DNA from: Hyphomicrobiales bacterium
GTDB taxonomy: Bacteria > Pseudomonadota > Alphaproteobacteria > Rhizobiales > Rhizobiaceae
Direction of reading: 5' to 3'
Length of the DNA: 64,000 bases
Assembly: GCA_900469615.1 (NCBI GenBank)
Contig: UBYA01000006.1
Location: forward strand, 232,000-295,999
How positions within the stretch are numbered: position 1 is the first letter of the stretch; each line of letters starts with the position of its first letter. Shown here one piece after another: positions 40,810 through 50,922 of this stretch. The notes under the pieces were generated by a model that saw nothing but the letters and a program-made list of their open reading frames with translations, made no database searches and had not been told where the DNA came from. Both the position numbers and the translations under genes were made by a program.

Positions 40810-43281
40810 ATGGGCGGGCGCTTGGCTGATCTTGGCGGCGGAATGCGGCTGAGCGAAGGTTGGAATCTGGTACTGACGGAGGCTGGCACCTGCCTCTCGC
40901 CTTCCGACGTGCCGCTGACGTCGGGCTTCCTCCCGGCGCGGGTGCCGGGCACGGTGGCGGAGGCGCTGGAAAGGGCCGGGCTTTTCGACCGGGCGACCCC
41001 CCACCCCCTTCATGACCGCGATGCCTGGTATATCTGCCGTCTGGTTGATGCCGAGGCCGGTGATGCGATCCTGCGGCTGGAGGGGTTGGCGACGCTCTGC
41101 GAAGTCTTCCTCAATGGCCGGAAAATCCTCGTTTCCGAAAGCATGTTCGAGGCCCATGACGTCGACGTCACCTTGCTTGGCGGTGACGAGCTGGCGCTCT
41201 GCTTCCGCGCGCTGGAACCGAGGCTTTCCGAGCCTGGGCCCCGTGCTCGCTGGCGGCCGCAGATGATCACGCCGCAGGGCTTGCGGACGGTGCGCGCGAC
41301 GCTGCTCGGCCATATGCCCGGATGGTGCCCCGAGGTTCAGGCCGTTGGCCCTTGGCGGCCGATTTCGCTGCTGCGGCCAAGCGCGCCCGTTATTCATGAT
41401 CTCACCCTGCGGCCGGACCTGCTCGAAAGCGGCGAGGGCAGACTTTACGCCTCGCTTTCGGTCGAGGGCGATGCCGGAGCGCTGGTGCTTCGGTGCGGCG
41501 ATGCCGAGCAGGCCTTCGAACGGGACGGCCAAGGCCGCTATACCGCCATCCTGAAAATTCCCGATGTCGAGCCTTGGTGGCCACATACGCATGGCGAGCC
41601 GAAACTCCATGAGGTCGCGCTTGTGGTCGACGGGATCGAATATGGGCTGGGGAAAACGGGCTTTCGCCGATTGTCCGTAGACCGCGGCGCCGATGGGCAG
41701 GATTTTGCCCTGATCGTCAACGGCGAGCGGATTTTCTGCCGGGGGGCGGTCTGGACCACGGCCGATATCGTACGCCTGCCCGGCGGCCGCGAGGACTACC
41801 AAATGTGGCTGCGGCTCGCGGCCGGGGCCGGCATGAACATGATCCGCATCGGCGGCACCATGGCCTATGAGACGCCGGAATTCTTCCGCCTTTGCGACGA
41901 ACTCGGCTTGCTTGTCTGGCAGGATTTCATGTTCGCCAACTTCGACTATCCGAAGAACGACAAGGCCTTCAATGCCCATGTCGAGACGGAGGTTTCGCAG
42001 TTTCTTGGCCGCACGCGGCTGTCGCCTTCCCTGGCGGTTCTTTGCGGCGGCAGCGAGATCCACCAGCAGGCGGCGATGATGGGCTTGCCCGAGCAGTTCT
42101 GGAAAAGTCCTGTCGTCGAGGAAATCATCCCGCCGCTGGCACAGTCGTTTCGGCCCGATGTGCCCTATGTGGTCAATTCGCCCTCCGGCGGCGCCATGCC
42201 TTTTTCGCCGAATGCCGGTGTTGCGCATTATTATGGCGTCGGTGCCTATATGCGACCGCTTGCCGATGCGCGCCGGGCTGACGTCCGCTTTGCCGCGGAA
42301 AGCCTCGCTTTCGCGCATGTGCCGCAAGCCCGCACGCTTGGCCAGCATCTACCGGTTCCGGCAGTCCATAGCCCGCTATGGAAAGAGCGCGTGCCGCGCG
42401 ATCGCGGTGCATCCTGGGATTTCGAGGATGTTCGCGATCATTATCTTCAGCAGCTTTACGGTTTCGATCCCAACCGGCTGCGGCGGGAAGATCCCGATCT
42501 TTATCTCAATCTCTCGCGGGCCGTGACCGGCGAAGTGGCCGAGGAAACCTATGCCGAGTGGCGGCGCCACGGCTCCGCTTGCAACGGCGCGCTCGTCTGG
42601 ACGCTGCAGGACCTTCTTCCGGGCGCCGGCTGGGGCGTCATTGACTCGACCGGAGAGCCGAAGCCGGTCTTCTACGGGCTGCGCCGGGCTTTCCGGCCGG
42701 TGCAGGTGCTGTTCGCGGACGAGGGCACCAACGGCCTCGATGTGCATGTCATCAACGAGAGCGATGCGGCGCTCGACCTGACGGTCGAGGTCTCCTGCCT
42801 GCGCGACGGCCGTCAGATCGTCGTGGGCGGGGGCCGCGATATGGTGCTTGAGGCCCGCGGCAAGCGGAAGATCGCCTGCACGGATCTTTTCGGCGCCTTC
42901 TTCGATACGACTTATGCCTTCCGCTTCGGCCCGCCGTCGCACGATGTCACGGTGGCGCGGCTGACGGCAGCGGCGAGCGGCGCAGTGCTCGCCCGGGCCT
43001 TTTACTTCCCGCTTGGGCGAACCAGGGCGTTCCACGATGCCGAGATCACCGCATCGGTCCTTCAGGAAGGCGAGGGATGGTATCTGGAGGTGAGCAGCGA
43101 TCGGCTGGCGCAATCGGTACAGATCGATCTGGAATCCTATCGGGCGGAAGATGACTGGTTCCATCTCGCACCGGGCGGCAGCCGGCGGATTCCCCTGCAT
43201 CGGCGGCCGGGCGTTCCGGCCGATGTCATCCCGTCCGGCCAGATCCGCGCCATCGGCAGCCGGCGGATCGTCGAGGTGTGA
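40810..43281 (+). CDS. Glycoside hydrolase family 2 protein, beta-mannosidase-like
   Basis: 823-residue retaining glycosidase. An N-terminal galactose-binding-like sandwich (WNLVLTEAGTC ... LHDRDAWYICRL) is followed by an Ig-like domain and the TIM barrel from about residue 300 (GERIFCRGAVWTTADIV, NMIRIGGTMAYETPEFFRLC, LLVWQDFMFANFDYP). Barrel strand 4 has LCGGSEIHQQ with the presumed acid/base Glu near residue 415, and the nucleophile is probably the Glu of FAAESLAF near 497. No signal peptide, so it acts on imported oligosaccharides. It faces the sugar ABC-importer operon tail to tail, which suggests it processes that cargo. Start has GGAAG upstream. Confidence 0.83.
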   Translation: MGGRLADLGGGMRLSEGWNLVLTEAGTCLSPSDVPLTSGFLPARVPGTVAEALERAGLFDRATPHPLHDRDAWYICRLVDAEAGDAILRLEGLATLCEVFLNGRKILVSESMFEAHDVDVTLLGGDELALCFRALEPRLSEPGPRARWRPQMITPQGLRTVRATLLGHMPGWCPEVQAVGPWRPISLLRPSAPVIHDLTLRPDLLESGEGRLYASLSVEGDAGALVLRCGDAEQAFERDGQGRYTAILKIPDVEPWWPHTHGEPKLHEVALVVDGIEYGLGKTGFRRLSVDRGADGQDFALIVNGERIFCRGAVWTTADIVRLPGGREDYQMWLRLAAGAGMNMIRIGGTMAYETPEFFRLCDELGLLVWQDFMFANFDYPKNDKAFNAHVETEVSQFLGRTRLSPSLAVLCGGSEIHQQAAMMGLPEQFWKSPVVEEIIPPLAQSFRPDVPYVVNSPSGGAMPFSPNAGVAHYYGVGAYMRPLADARRADVRFAAESLAFAHVPQARTLGQHLPVPAVHSPLWKERVPRDRGASWDFEDVRDHYLQQLYGFDPNRLRREDPDLYLNLSRAVTGEVAEETYAEWRRHGSACNGALVWTLQDLLPGAGWGVIDSTGEPKPVFYGLRRAFRPVQVLFADEGTNGLDVHVINESDAALDLTVEVSCLRDGRQIVVGGGRDMVLEARGKRKIACTDLFGAFFDTTYAFRFGPPSHDVTVARLTAAASGAVLARAFYFPLGRTRAFHDAEITASVLQEGEGWYLEVSSDRLAQSVQIDLESYRAEDDWFHLAPGGSRRIPLHRRPGVPADVIPSGQIRAIGSRRIVEV

Positions 43282-43335
43282 AGGCCTATCTCGCTCGTCA
43301 GGGCGAGATGGGCCTCATCCGCGTCGGCAGCTTCC

Positions 43336-44415
<1,080 letters not shown>

Positions 44416-44459
44416 GGGGGCTACCTCCTTGTTCGTCCTGATGGCTCGCGGGGCAATGT

Positions 44460-45530
44460 TCATGCCGGCCTCCAGCTCTTGTATTTTGCGCTTTCCGGCC
44501 CGACAGGGAAGCGGACTTCGGTCCGCGTTTCCGACGATTCATAGAAAGCCGTGACCAGCTCCAGCGCCTGGCGGGCATCGGCCGTCGTCACCGGCAGCGG
44601 CGCGCCCGACACCAAGGCTTCGTGGAACAGCTTCATCTGGGTGTTGAAGCGGATCGGGATCGGCGTCCAGTCGGCCAGCAGCGCGTCGATCTTTGCGGCG
44701 ATCTCGTCATTCGCCGGAACGATCTTCCAGGGGTCCTGGCCGGGGCTGTAAGGTTCGTGGTTGCTCTCGATCAGCACGTTTTCGAAGCAGAGGCGCAGGC
44801 GGCTGATCTGCTCCTGCGAGCCGAGCGTGGCGCTGATGGTGGCGAGCGCGCCGTTTTGCATCAGCAGGCTGGCGCTGGCGCAATCCTCTACTTCGATATC
44901 GTTGACGCGGGTGGCGACACGACCGAAGAGGCCGGCGATCGGCCCCATCAGATAGGTCAGCATGTCGTGCAGGTGGATGGAGTGGGTCATCAGCACGCCG
45001 CCGAGCTCGGTCTCCCATTTGCCGCGCCAGGGAACCGCATAATAGTCGGCGCCGCGCACCCAATGCGTTTCCGATGTCGCGACATAGGGCTTGCCGGCGA
45101 TGCCTGAAGCGATGATGCGCTTGGCCTTCTGGATGCCGTCGCCGTAGCGATACTGGAAGATCGGCATGAGCCGGCCCCTGGCCGTCTTCTCGGCGGCGAT
45201 CACGGCATCGATATCGGCGAGCGATCCCACAAGAGGCTTCTCGCAGACCACATGCTTGCCGGCGGCGAGCGCCTGCATGATGAGCTGGAAATGCGAGCCG
45301 GGCGGCGTGCAGATATCGACGATGTCGATATCGGGCATGTCCAGCACTTCGGCGAAATCCTTGACGCGCTTGCCGATGCCGAATTCGTCGCCGACCGCGT
45401 TCAGGCGCTCCTCGTTGAGATCACAGAGGACGGCAACTTCGAAGCGGTCGGAATGGGGCAAATAGCCCTCGACGATATGGGAGCGGCCGATGCCGAGGCC
45501 GATGATCGCGACTTTCTTGATGTCGGACAT
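44460..45530 (-). CDS. Gfo/Idh/MocA family oxidoreductase
   Basis: 356-residue NAD(P)-dependent sugar or inositol dehydrogenase type. N-terminal Rossmann fold with IIGLGIGRSHIVEGY and VDICTPPGSHF, the characteristic CEKPL at about residue 95, and a C-terminal alpha/beta domain with HSIHLHDMLTYLMG. The GIGRSH sequence replaces the usual GxGxxG Ala. Lies between another Gfo/Idh gene (7-nt gap) and the ATPase gene, so it likely oxidises the sugar imported by this transporter. Substrate unknown. Confidence 0.88.
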   Translation of the reverse strand: MSDIKKVAIIGLGIGRSHIVEGYLPHSDRFEVAVLCDLNEERLNAVGDEFGIGKRVKDFAEVLDMPDIDIVDICTPPGSHFQLIMQALAAGKHVVCEKPLVGSLADIDAVIAAEKTARGRLMPIFQYRYGDGIQKAKRIIASGIAGKPYVATSETHWVRGADYYAVPWRGKWETELGGVLMTHSIHLHDMLTYLMGPIAGLFGRVATRVNDIEVEDCASASLLMQNGALATISATLGSQEQISRLRLCFENVLIESNHEPYSPGQDPWKIVPANDEIAAKIDALLADWTPIPIRFNTQMKLFHEALVSGAPLPVTTADARQALELVTAFYESSETRTEVRFPVGPESAKYKSWRPA

Positions 45531-45537
45531 AGCGCAA

Positions 45538-46563
45538 TTACCTTTGAATGCTGGTGAGCGATGTTGCTTCGGCAAGCGCCTGCGCCTTCAGCGCCAGCTC
45601 CATGGCCTTGAAGCAATGTTCCTGGCCCATCGCCGTTTCGGTGCGGTCCCTGATATCGGCGGCAAGCTGGCGACCGTAGGGGAGGTCGAGGCCGGCGCAG
45701 TCGATATGCTGCATCCCCTTGCGGTCGGTGAGGAAGAGGTGATCGGTGCCGGGGCGGCCGGCGACGTCGATATATTTGCGCAGCTCGATCGTGCCATCGG
45801 TGCCGACGATGAAGAGGCGCCCGTCGCCCCAGGTGGAGAGCCCGTCCGGCGTGAACCAGTCGACGCGGACATAGCCTGTCACGTCGGGCGTGCGCAGGTG
45901 GAAATCGCCGTAGTCCTGCAGGCCCGCTGTATCGGGATTGGCGCGGTTGGACACCGTCGCCGACAGCACTTCGGCTTCGAGGGAATCCGCGAAGAACAAG
46001 AACTGCTCGCATTGATGCGAGGCGATGTCGGTGATGATGCCGCCATAGCGCTTGCGGTCGAAGAACCAGTCCGGCCGGGTCGGCTTGCGCAGCCGGTGCG
46101 GGCCGAGGCCCGTCGTGTGGATGACCTTGCCGATGGCGCCGGCCTTGACCAATTCGCCGGCCTTGACCGTCGATGCCGTCTCGAAATGCTCGGAATAGAG
46201 GATCGAGACGATGCGCTTGGTCTCGGCCTGCACCTTTTTGACGTCTGCCAATTGGTCCAGCGTCACCATGCCGGGCTTGTCGAGCATTACGTCCTTGCCG
46301 TGGCGCATGGCCTCGATGGCAAGGCCGGCGCGCTCGCTGGAAATGGCCGCGCTGACGATCAGCGCGATGGAGCCATCCTCCAGAATTTCTCTTCTGTCGG
46401 CGACGCGTCTTGCCTGCGGAAAGCGACCGGCGAAGACGGCGGCGAGATCGTCTTCCACTGCATGGAAGGCGACGAGTTCGGCGCCGGCCCGCAGCATGAC
46501 GTTGACCTGGCCGTAGATATGATCGTGATTGAGGCCGATGGCGGCAAAGCGCAGCGCGCTCAT
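45538..46563 (-). CDS. Gfo/Idh/MocA family oxidoreductase (variant CDKP motif)
   Basis: 341 residues. The N-terminus is AAIGLNHDHIYGQVNVML, lacking a clean GxGxxG, and the CEKP-type motif reads MLDKPGMVTLDQ, so it belongs to a divergent branch of the family. The C-terminal domain has DWFFDRKRYGGIITDIASHQ with the conserved GGIxxDxxxHQ. The two adjacent oxidoreductases suggest sequential oxidation-reduction (for example epimerisation via a keto sugar), which is inference from context. Start at 46563 follows GAAAGGAAA. Confidence 0.84.
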   Translation of the reverse strand: MSALRFAAIGLNHDHIYGQVNVMLRAGAELVAFHAVEDDLAAVFAGRFPQARRVADRREILEDGSIALIVSAAISSERAGLAIEAMRHGKDVMLDKPGMVTLDQLADVKKVQAETKRIVSILYSEHFETASTVKAGELVKAGAIGKVIHTTGLGPHRLRKPTRPDWFFDRKRYGGIITDIASHQCEQFLFFADSLEAEVLSATVSNRANPDTAGLQDYGDFHLRTPDVTGYVRVDWFTPDGLSTWGDGRLFIVGTDGTIELRKYIDVAGRPGTDHLFLTDRKGMQHIDCAGLDLPYGRQLAADIRDRTETAMGQEHCFKAMELALKAQALAEATSLTSIQR

Positions 46564-46636
46564 GCGACATTTCCTTTCAATGGGTTTGTTGGTTCGCAGC
46601 CCCAAATCTTGGGTATTCGGGACTACGGGTTCGTGG

Positions 46637-47521
46637 TCAGCGCTTGAGGCCGGCGGTCGCGATGCCGTCGATCAGCAGCCTCTGGAAGAACAGGAAGATC
46701 AGGAAGACCGGGATCAGCGACAGGCTCGACATGGCGAACAGGCTGCTCCAGTCGGAGCTTCCGGTGGAATCCACGAAGGAGCGCAGGCCGAGCTGGACGG
46801 TGTAGGTGTTGATGTCCGAGAGGTAGATCAGCGGCCCGAAGAAATCGTCCCAGGTCCAGATGAAGGAGAAGATGGCGGCCGTCGCCAGAACGGGAAGCGA
46901 CAGCGGCAGCATGATGCGCCAGTAGATGCGCCAGGCGCTGCAGCCGTCCATCATCGCAGCCTCGTCCAGTTCGCGCGGGATGCCGCGGAAGAACTGCACC
47001 ATCAGGAAGATGAAGAAGGCGTCGACCGCCAGGAATTTCGGCACGACGAGCGGCAGCATCGTCTTCACCCAGCCGAGCTTGAGGAAGAGGATATATTGCG
47101 GGATCAGCGTGACGTGATAGGGCAGCATCAGCGTGCCGAGCATCAGCGCGAACCAGAAATTCTTGCCCCAGAAATTGAGCCTTGCGAAGGCGTAGGCGGC
47201 CAGCGAACAGGAGATGACGTTGCCGAGGACGGAAAGCACGGCGATGACGACCGAATTCCAGACGAAGGTGCCGAACGTGACCTGACCGCCGAACCAGCCG
47301 CGGGCATAGGCGCTGAAATCGAATTGCGACGGGATCAGCGACGCCGTGCCGAAGATCTCGTTCTGGTCCTTGATCGAACCGGACAACATCCACAGCAGCG
47401 GATAGAGCATCACCACCGATGCGGCGATGAGGGCGACGTGGATAAGGACGGAAAGAAACCAGGGGCGCTCGCGTGGCGGCTTCATGTCCTCGGCAAAATG
47501 GGTGAGCTTCGCGTCAGTCAT
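46637..47521 (-). CDS. Sugar ABC transporter permease, MalG type
   Basis: 294-residue inner-membrane protein with six hydrophobic segments and the EAA loop ELDEAAMMDGCSAWRIYWRIMLPLSLP (about 190-216) that docks with the ATPase. CUT1-family partner of the upstream permease, whose stop it overlaps by 8 nt. Ends 73 nt before the oxidoreductase gene. Confidence 0.93.
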   Translation of the reverse strand: MTDAKLTHFAEDMKPPRERPWFLSVLIHVALIAASVVMLYPLLWMLSGSIKDQNEIFGTASLIPSQFDFSAYARGWFGGQVTFGTFVWNSVVIAVLSVLGNVISCSLAAYAFARLNFWGKNFWFALMLGTLMLPYHVTLIPQYILFLKLGWVKTMLPLVVPKFLAVDAFFIFLMVQFFRGIPRELDEAAMMDGCSAWRIYWRIMLPLSLPVLATAAIFSFIWTWDDFFGPLIYLSDINTYTVQLGLRSFVDSTGSSDWSSLFAMSSLSLIPVFLIFLFFQRLLIDGIATAGLKR

Positions 47522-48482
47522 CGTAGTGGACCCAATAACGAGCGGAGAGGAAGGAGAAGGTGGTGAAGATGGCGATAATGATCACCAGAACCCAGGCGAG
47601 CGCGGCGGCATAACCCATGCGGAAATAGCCGAAGGCCTCCTGGTAGAGATAGAGCGTGTAGAACAGCGTCGAATCGATCGGCCCGCCGGTGCCGGAGGAA
47701 ATCACATAGGCCGGCGTGAAAGCCTTGAAGGCGTCGATGGTCTGGACCACGGCGTTGAAGAAGATCACCGGCGTCAAAAGCGGCAGCGTGATCCTGAAGA
47801 AGATCCGGGTCTTGGACGCGCCGTCGAGGTTGGCGGCCTCGTAAAGATCGGTCGGGATCTGCCTGAGGCCTGCGAGGAAAATAATCATCGGCGATCCGAA
47901 CTGCCAGATGGCCAGGATCACGAGCGTATAGAGCGAATAGTCCGGATTGGAGATCCAGCTCGGCCCGTTGATGCCGAAGGCGTACCAGAGCAGGGTGTTG
48001 ACGATGCCGTCGGCGTCGAAGATCTGCCGCCACAGCACCGCGATCGCGACGCTGGAGCCAAGCAGCGACGGCAAGTAGAAGATGGCGCGGTAGACCGGCA
48101 GGCCGCGGATGCCGCGGTTGAGAAGCAGCGCCACCAGCAGCGCGAAGGCGAGCTTCAGCGGCACGGAGCAGACGACGTAGAACAGCGTGACTTTCATCGA
48201 CGACAGGAATTTATCGTCCGCCGTGGCGATCCGCACATAATTGTCGATGCCGACGAGGTTCGGCGACTGGAGCAGATTGTAGTCGGTGAAGGAGAGATAG
48301 AGCGAGGCGATCGCCGGCCCGAGGGTCAGGCCGAAGAAGCCGATGAACCACGGCAGAAGAAAGAGATAGCCGGGCGCGTTGCGCGCGAATGCGCCCGGCG
48401 CCCTATAGGTGGTTTCCACGCGCAACGGCGCGGGCGTACCGACGGCCAAGCCGCCGGCAACGCTCTTGCTGTTTGTACCCAC
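47514..48482 (-). CDS. Sugar ABC transporter permease, MalF type
   Basis: 322-residue inner-membrane permease with about six hydrophobic segments (YLFLLPWFIGFFGLTLGPAI first) and the EAA loop DLYEAANLDGASKTRIFFRITLPLLTP (about 220-246). The start is a GTG at 48482, 4 nt after the SBP stop; the next permease overlaps its 3' end by 8 nt, a tightly coupled operon. Confidence 0.92.
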   Translation of the reverse strand: MGTNSKSVAGGLAVGTPAPLRVETTYRAPGAFARNAPGYLFLLPWFIGFFGLTLGPAIASLYLSFTDYNLLQSPNLVGIDNYVRIATADDKFLSSMKVTLFYVVCSVPLKLAFALLVALLLNRGIRGLPVYRAIFYLPSLLGSSVAIAVLWRQIFDADGIVNTLLWYAFGINGPSWISNPDYSLYTLVILAIWQFGSPMIIFLAGLRQIPTDLYEAANLDGASKTRIFFRITLPLLTPVIFFNAVVQTIDAFKAFTPAYVISSGTGGPIDSTLFYTLYLYQEAFGYFRMGYAAALAWVLVIIIAIFTTFSFLSARYWVHYDD

Positions 48483-48486
48483 GGTA

Positions 48487-49773
48487 TCAGCCTCGCGTAA
48501 TGTTTGCTGCTGCCTGTTCGGTGAACTTCGCGCCAGCGTCCTGCGCGCTGGTTTTGCCGAAAGCCACTTCCTCGGCGATCTTCTTCAGCAGGAATGCATT
48601 CTCGCCGGCGCCGTTCGGCGGAGAAGGCGGCAACGCTCCGACATGCGGCGTCAATCTGCCAATATAGTCGACGACCTGCTTGCTGACGGCATCGAGATCC
48701 GGCGTCAGCAGATCGCGGATTTTCGGCGAGGCGGGCACGCCGCGCTCGACGCCGAGCGTCCTGGCGCCTTCGGGGTCTTCCACCAGATAGTTGACGAAGG
48801 CGACGGCTGCATCCTTGTTCGGGGATGTTGCCGAAACCGACATCAGCATCGAGGGCTTCAGATATTGGCCCGGCTTGCCGTCTGCGCCGGCAGTTGGATA
48901 GGAGACGATATCGAGCTTTTCCTTCACCAGGCCCTGGATGGCGACGAACTGGTTGGAATGGGCGTAATCGACGGCCGCCTTTTTCTGCACCAGCATGCTG
49001 GTTTCGATGGTCTGCTGGTCGAGCGACTGCATATCGGCCGGCACGCAGGCGCCGCTCTTGCGCAGGGTGCCCCAGAAATCGAACCATTCGGCGGCGTCCT
49101 TGGCCTCGAAAGCCAGCTTGCCGTCGGCCGTATAGAGCGCCTTGCCGCGCTGGCGCAGCCAGCATTCGAAGGCGGGTTCGAGGCCGCTGGAATCGGCCGT
49201 GCCGTAAAAGCCGCGCCGCTTTCTGGCAGCCGTCACCTTGGCGCAGGCATCGCCGAGCTGTTCCCAGGTCATGCCGTCATGCGGCGGCTCGACGCCGGCT
49301 TCCGTCCAGGCCGCGGTATTGACGACGACCATCGATGAATTCACGCCGAGGCTGACGCCGTAGATCTTGTCGTCGACCTTGCCGGAATCGATGTTGGCGG
49401 CGCCGAAATCCTCGATCGCCAGGCTCTTGCCGAGATAGGGCGTCATGTCGAGCAGCGCGCCGCGGCGGGCATATTCGAAGATGTAGCGATAATCCATCTG
49501 GATGAGATCCGGCGCATTGCCGCCGCCGGTCTGCGTGGCAAGGCGCGTCCAGTAGCTGTCCCAGCCGAAGGATTCGCCGGCGATGGTAATGTCCGGGTTC
49601 TTGGCCTGATAGGCTTTCACGGCTGCGAATGTGCGGTCGCTTCGCTCCTTCGATCCCCACCAGAGAAGGCGCATCGCGGTCGCCGCATGGGCGCGGGAAA
49701 GTCCGATACTGCTGAAAGCGAGCGTAGCTGCCATGCCGGCAAGTAACTGCCGACGATCGATCGTCAACGTCAT
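48487..49773 (-). CDS. Sugar ABC transporter substrate-binding protein (SBP1)
   Basis: 428-residue periplasmic binding protein of the CUT1 class. The N-terminus MTLTIDRRQLLAGMAATLAF ... AHA carries a twin-arginine motif (DRRQLLAG), suggesting Tat export. Mature start ATAMRLLWWGSKERSDRT is shared with SBP2 at 58622 (RAMWWGSPDRGKRT), so the two are paralogues. First gene of the six-gene transporter operon; GGGGAGGAG precedes the ATG. Its promoter region carries one of two matching putative TetR sites. Confidence 0.92.
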   Translation of the reverse strand: MTLTIDRRQLLAGMAATLAFSSIGLSRAHAATAMRLLWWGSKERSDRTFAAVKAYQAKNPDITIAGESFGWDSYWTRLATQTGGGNAPDLIQMDYRYIFEYARRGALLDMTPYLGKSLAIEDFGAANIDSGKVDDKIYGVSLGVNSSMVVVNTAAWTEAGVEPPHDGMTWEQLGDACAKVTAARKRRGFYGTADSSGLEPAFECWLRQRGKALYTADGKLAFEAKDAAEWFDFWGTLRKSGACVPADMQSLDQQTIETSMLVQKKAAVDYAHSNQFVAIQGLVKEKLDIVSYPTAGADGKPGQYLKPSMLMSVSATSPNKDAAVAFVNYLVEDPEGARTLGVERGVPASPKIRDLLTPDLDAVSKQVVDYIGRLTPHVGALPPSPPNGAGENAFLLKKIAEEVAFGKTSAQDAGAKFTEQAAANITRG

Positions 49774-49823
49774 CCTGGTCTCCTCCCCAGTGAACCGATG
49801 ATTTACGAAACTGCTTTGCATGA

Positions 49824-49841
49824 TATAACTATTTGGTTACA
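49824..49841. promoter_or_regulatory. Putative TetR operator, importer side
   Basis: TATAACTATTTGGTTACA, 51 nt upstream of the SBP1 start codon. It equals the operator at 50731-50748 in 16 of 18 positions. It lies between SBP1 and the divergent tetR gene. Confidence 0.65.
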
Positions 49842-49955
49842 AGTTGGATAGAAACGTGACCGCTGTCAAGCGTCAATCGTGTCACAATAAAAACGATGCA
49901 TGCCGGAGCCGGCAGCGTTCATTGCGGGAGACACCGACCGGAAAGGGGCTCATCC

Positions 49956-50651
49956 ATGGCGATCAGGGCGAGGCAAGAGACTGAAAATATGGAACAAGCG
50001 GATGTCGGCAAGACTGTAAAGACGAGGGGCAGGAAGGTGTCGCGCAATCCGCAGCGCACCCATGCCACGATCCTGGAGGCGGCGACGGAAGAATTCGCCG
50101 CGCACGGCTTCGGCGGCGCCCGCGTGGATGCGATCGCCGCGCGGGCACAGACCAACAAGCGGATGCTCTATCACTATTTCGGCGACAAGGAGGGGCTCTA
50201 TCTCGCCGTGCTGGAGGCAACCTATGCGACGATCCGCAATGCCGAGAAGCAACTCGATCTCGCACATCGCCATCCGGAGGAGGGAATGCGCGAGCTTGCC
50301 TTGTTCACCTGGCGGCATTTTCTGGCTCATCCCGAGTTTCTAAGCCTGCTTGCCACGGAAAACCTGCATCACGCGCGCTATCTGCAGCGATCCGAGAAGG
50401 TCTCGGCCATGCATTCGCATCTGATCGATGAACTCTCCGAGGTTCTGCGCCGCGGGGAGGCGCTCGGCATCTTCCGCCCGGCCGTCGATCCCATATCCGT
50501 TTATCTCACCATTGCCGCGCTCGGTTATTTCTATCTGTCGAACCGTCATACGCTGTCGACGATTTTTGCGCGCAAGCTGACGGCGCCGGATGCGCTGAAT
50601 GCCTGGGGGGAGCATATCGTTGCCGTCACGCTCGCTTCGATCCGGGCATAG
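49956..50651 (+). CDS. TetR family transcriptional regulator
   Basis: 231-residue repressor. The N-terminal helix-turn-helix (about 35-80) reads ATILEAATEEFAAHGFGGARVDAIAARAQTNKRMLYHYFGDKEGLY, followed by a helical ligand-binding domain. It sits between the divergent importer operon and the downstream enolase-oxidoreductase operon, and near-identical palindromes occur in front of both, so it is the likely common repressor, relieved by an imported sugar or a breakdown product. Start at 49956 behind GAAAGGGG; MEQADVGK at 49989 is an alternative. Confidence 0.9.
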   Translation: MAIRARQETENMEQADVGKTVKTRGRKVSRNPQRTHATILEAATEEFAAHGFGGARVDAIAARAQTNKRMLYHYFGDKEGLYLAVLEATYATIRNAEKQLDLAHRHPEEGMRELALFTWRHFLAHPEFLSLLATENLHHARYLQRSEKVSAMHSHLIDELSEVLRRGEALGIFRPAVDPISVYLTIAALGYFYLSNRHTLSTIFARKLTAPDALNAWGEHIVAVTLASIRA

Positions 50652-50730
50652 AAGGCTCGCAACAGGGGCTTCGATGCGGTCGAGAAATTTTCAGAAGACG
50701 ATTGACAAGGCCGGATTTATCGCGCGATCT

Positions 50731-50748
50731 TGTAACTATATGGTTACA
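50731..50748. promoter_or_regulatory. Putative TetR operator, catabolic side
   Basis: TGTAACTATATGGTTACA, an inverted repeat TGTAAC-N6-GTTACA, about 175 nt before the enolase-superfamily gene; a TTGACA at 50702-50707 lies just upstream. The copy at 49824-49841 matches 16 of 18 positions. Confidence 0.7.
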
Positions 50749-50922
50749 TTGCCGGGCGGGCGGACATTTGCTTTTTCCTACTCCGGAGGGAACTGGCCGG
50801 TCCTGTCTTGAGCCGGCCGTGAGCCTGAAGGCTTCCTTTCCCGGCAAGCGGAGAGAGGAGCCATGCATGCCGATGCCTGCGCGAACAGACCTGACTGACC
50901 ATCACGGGAGCTGCCTGCCATC

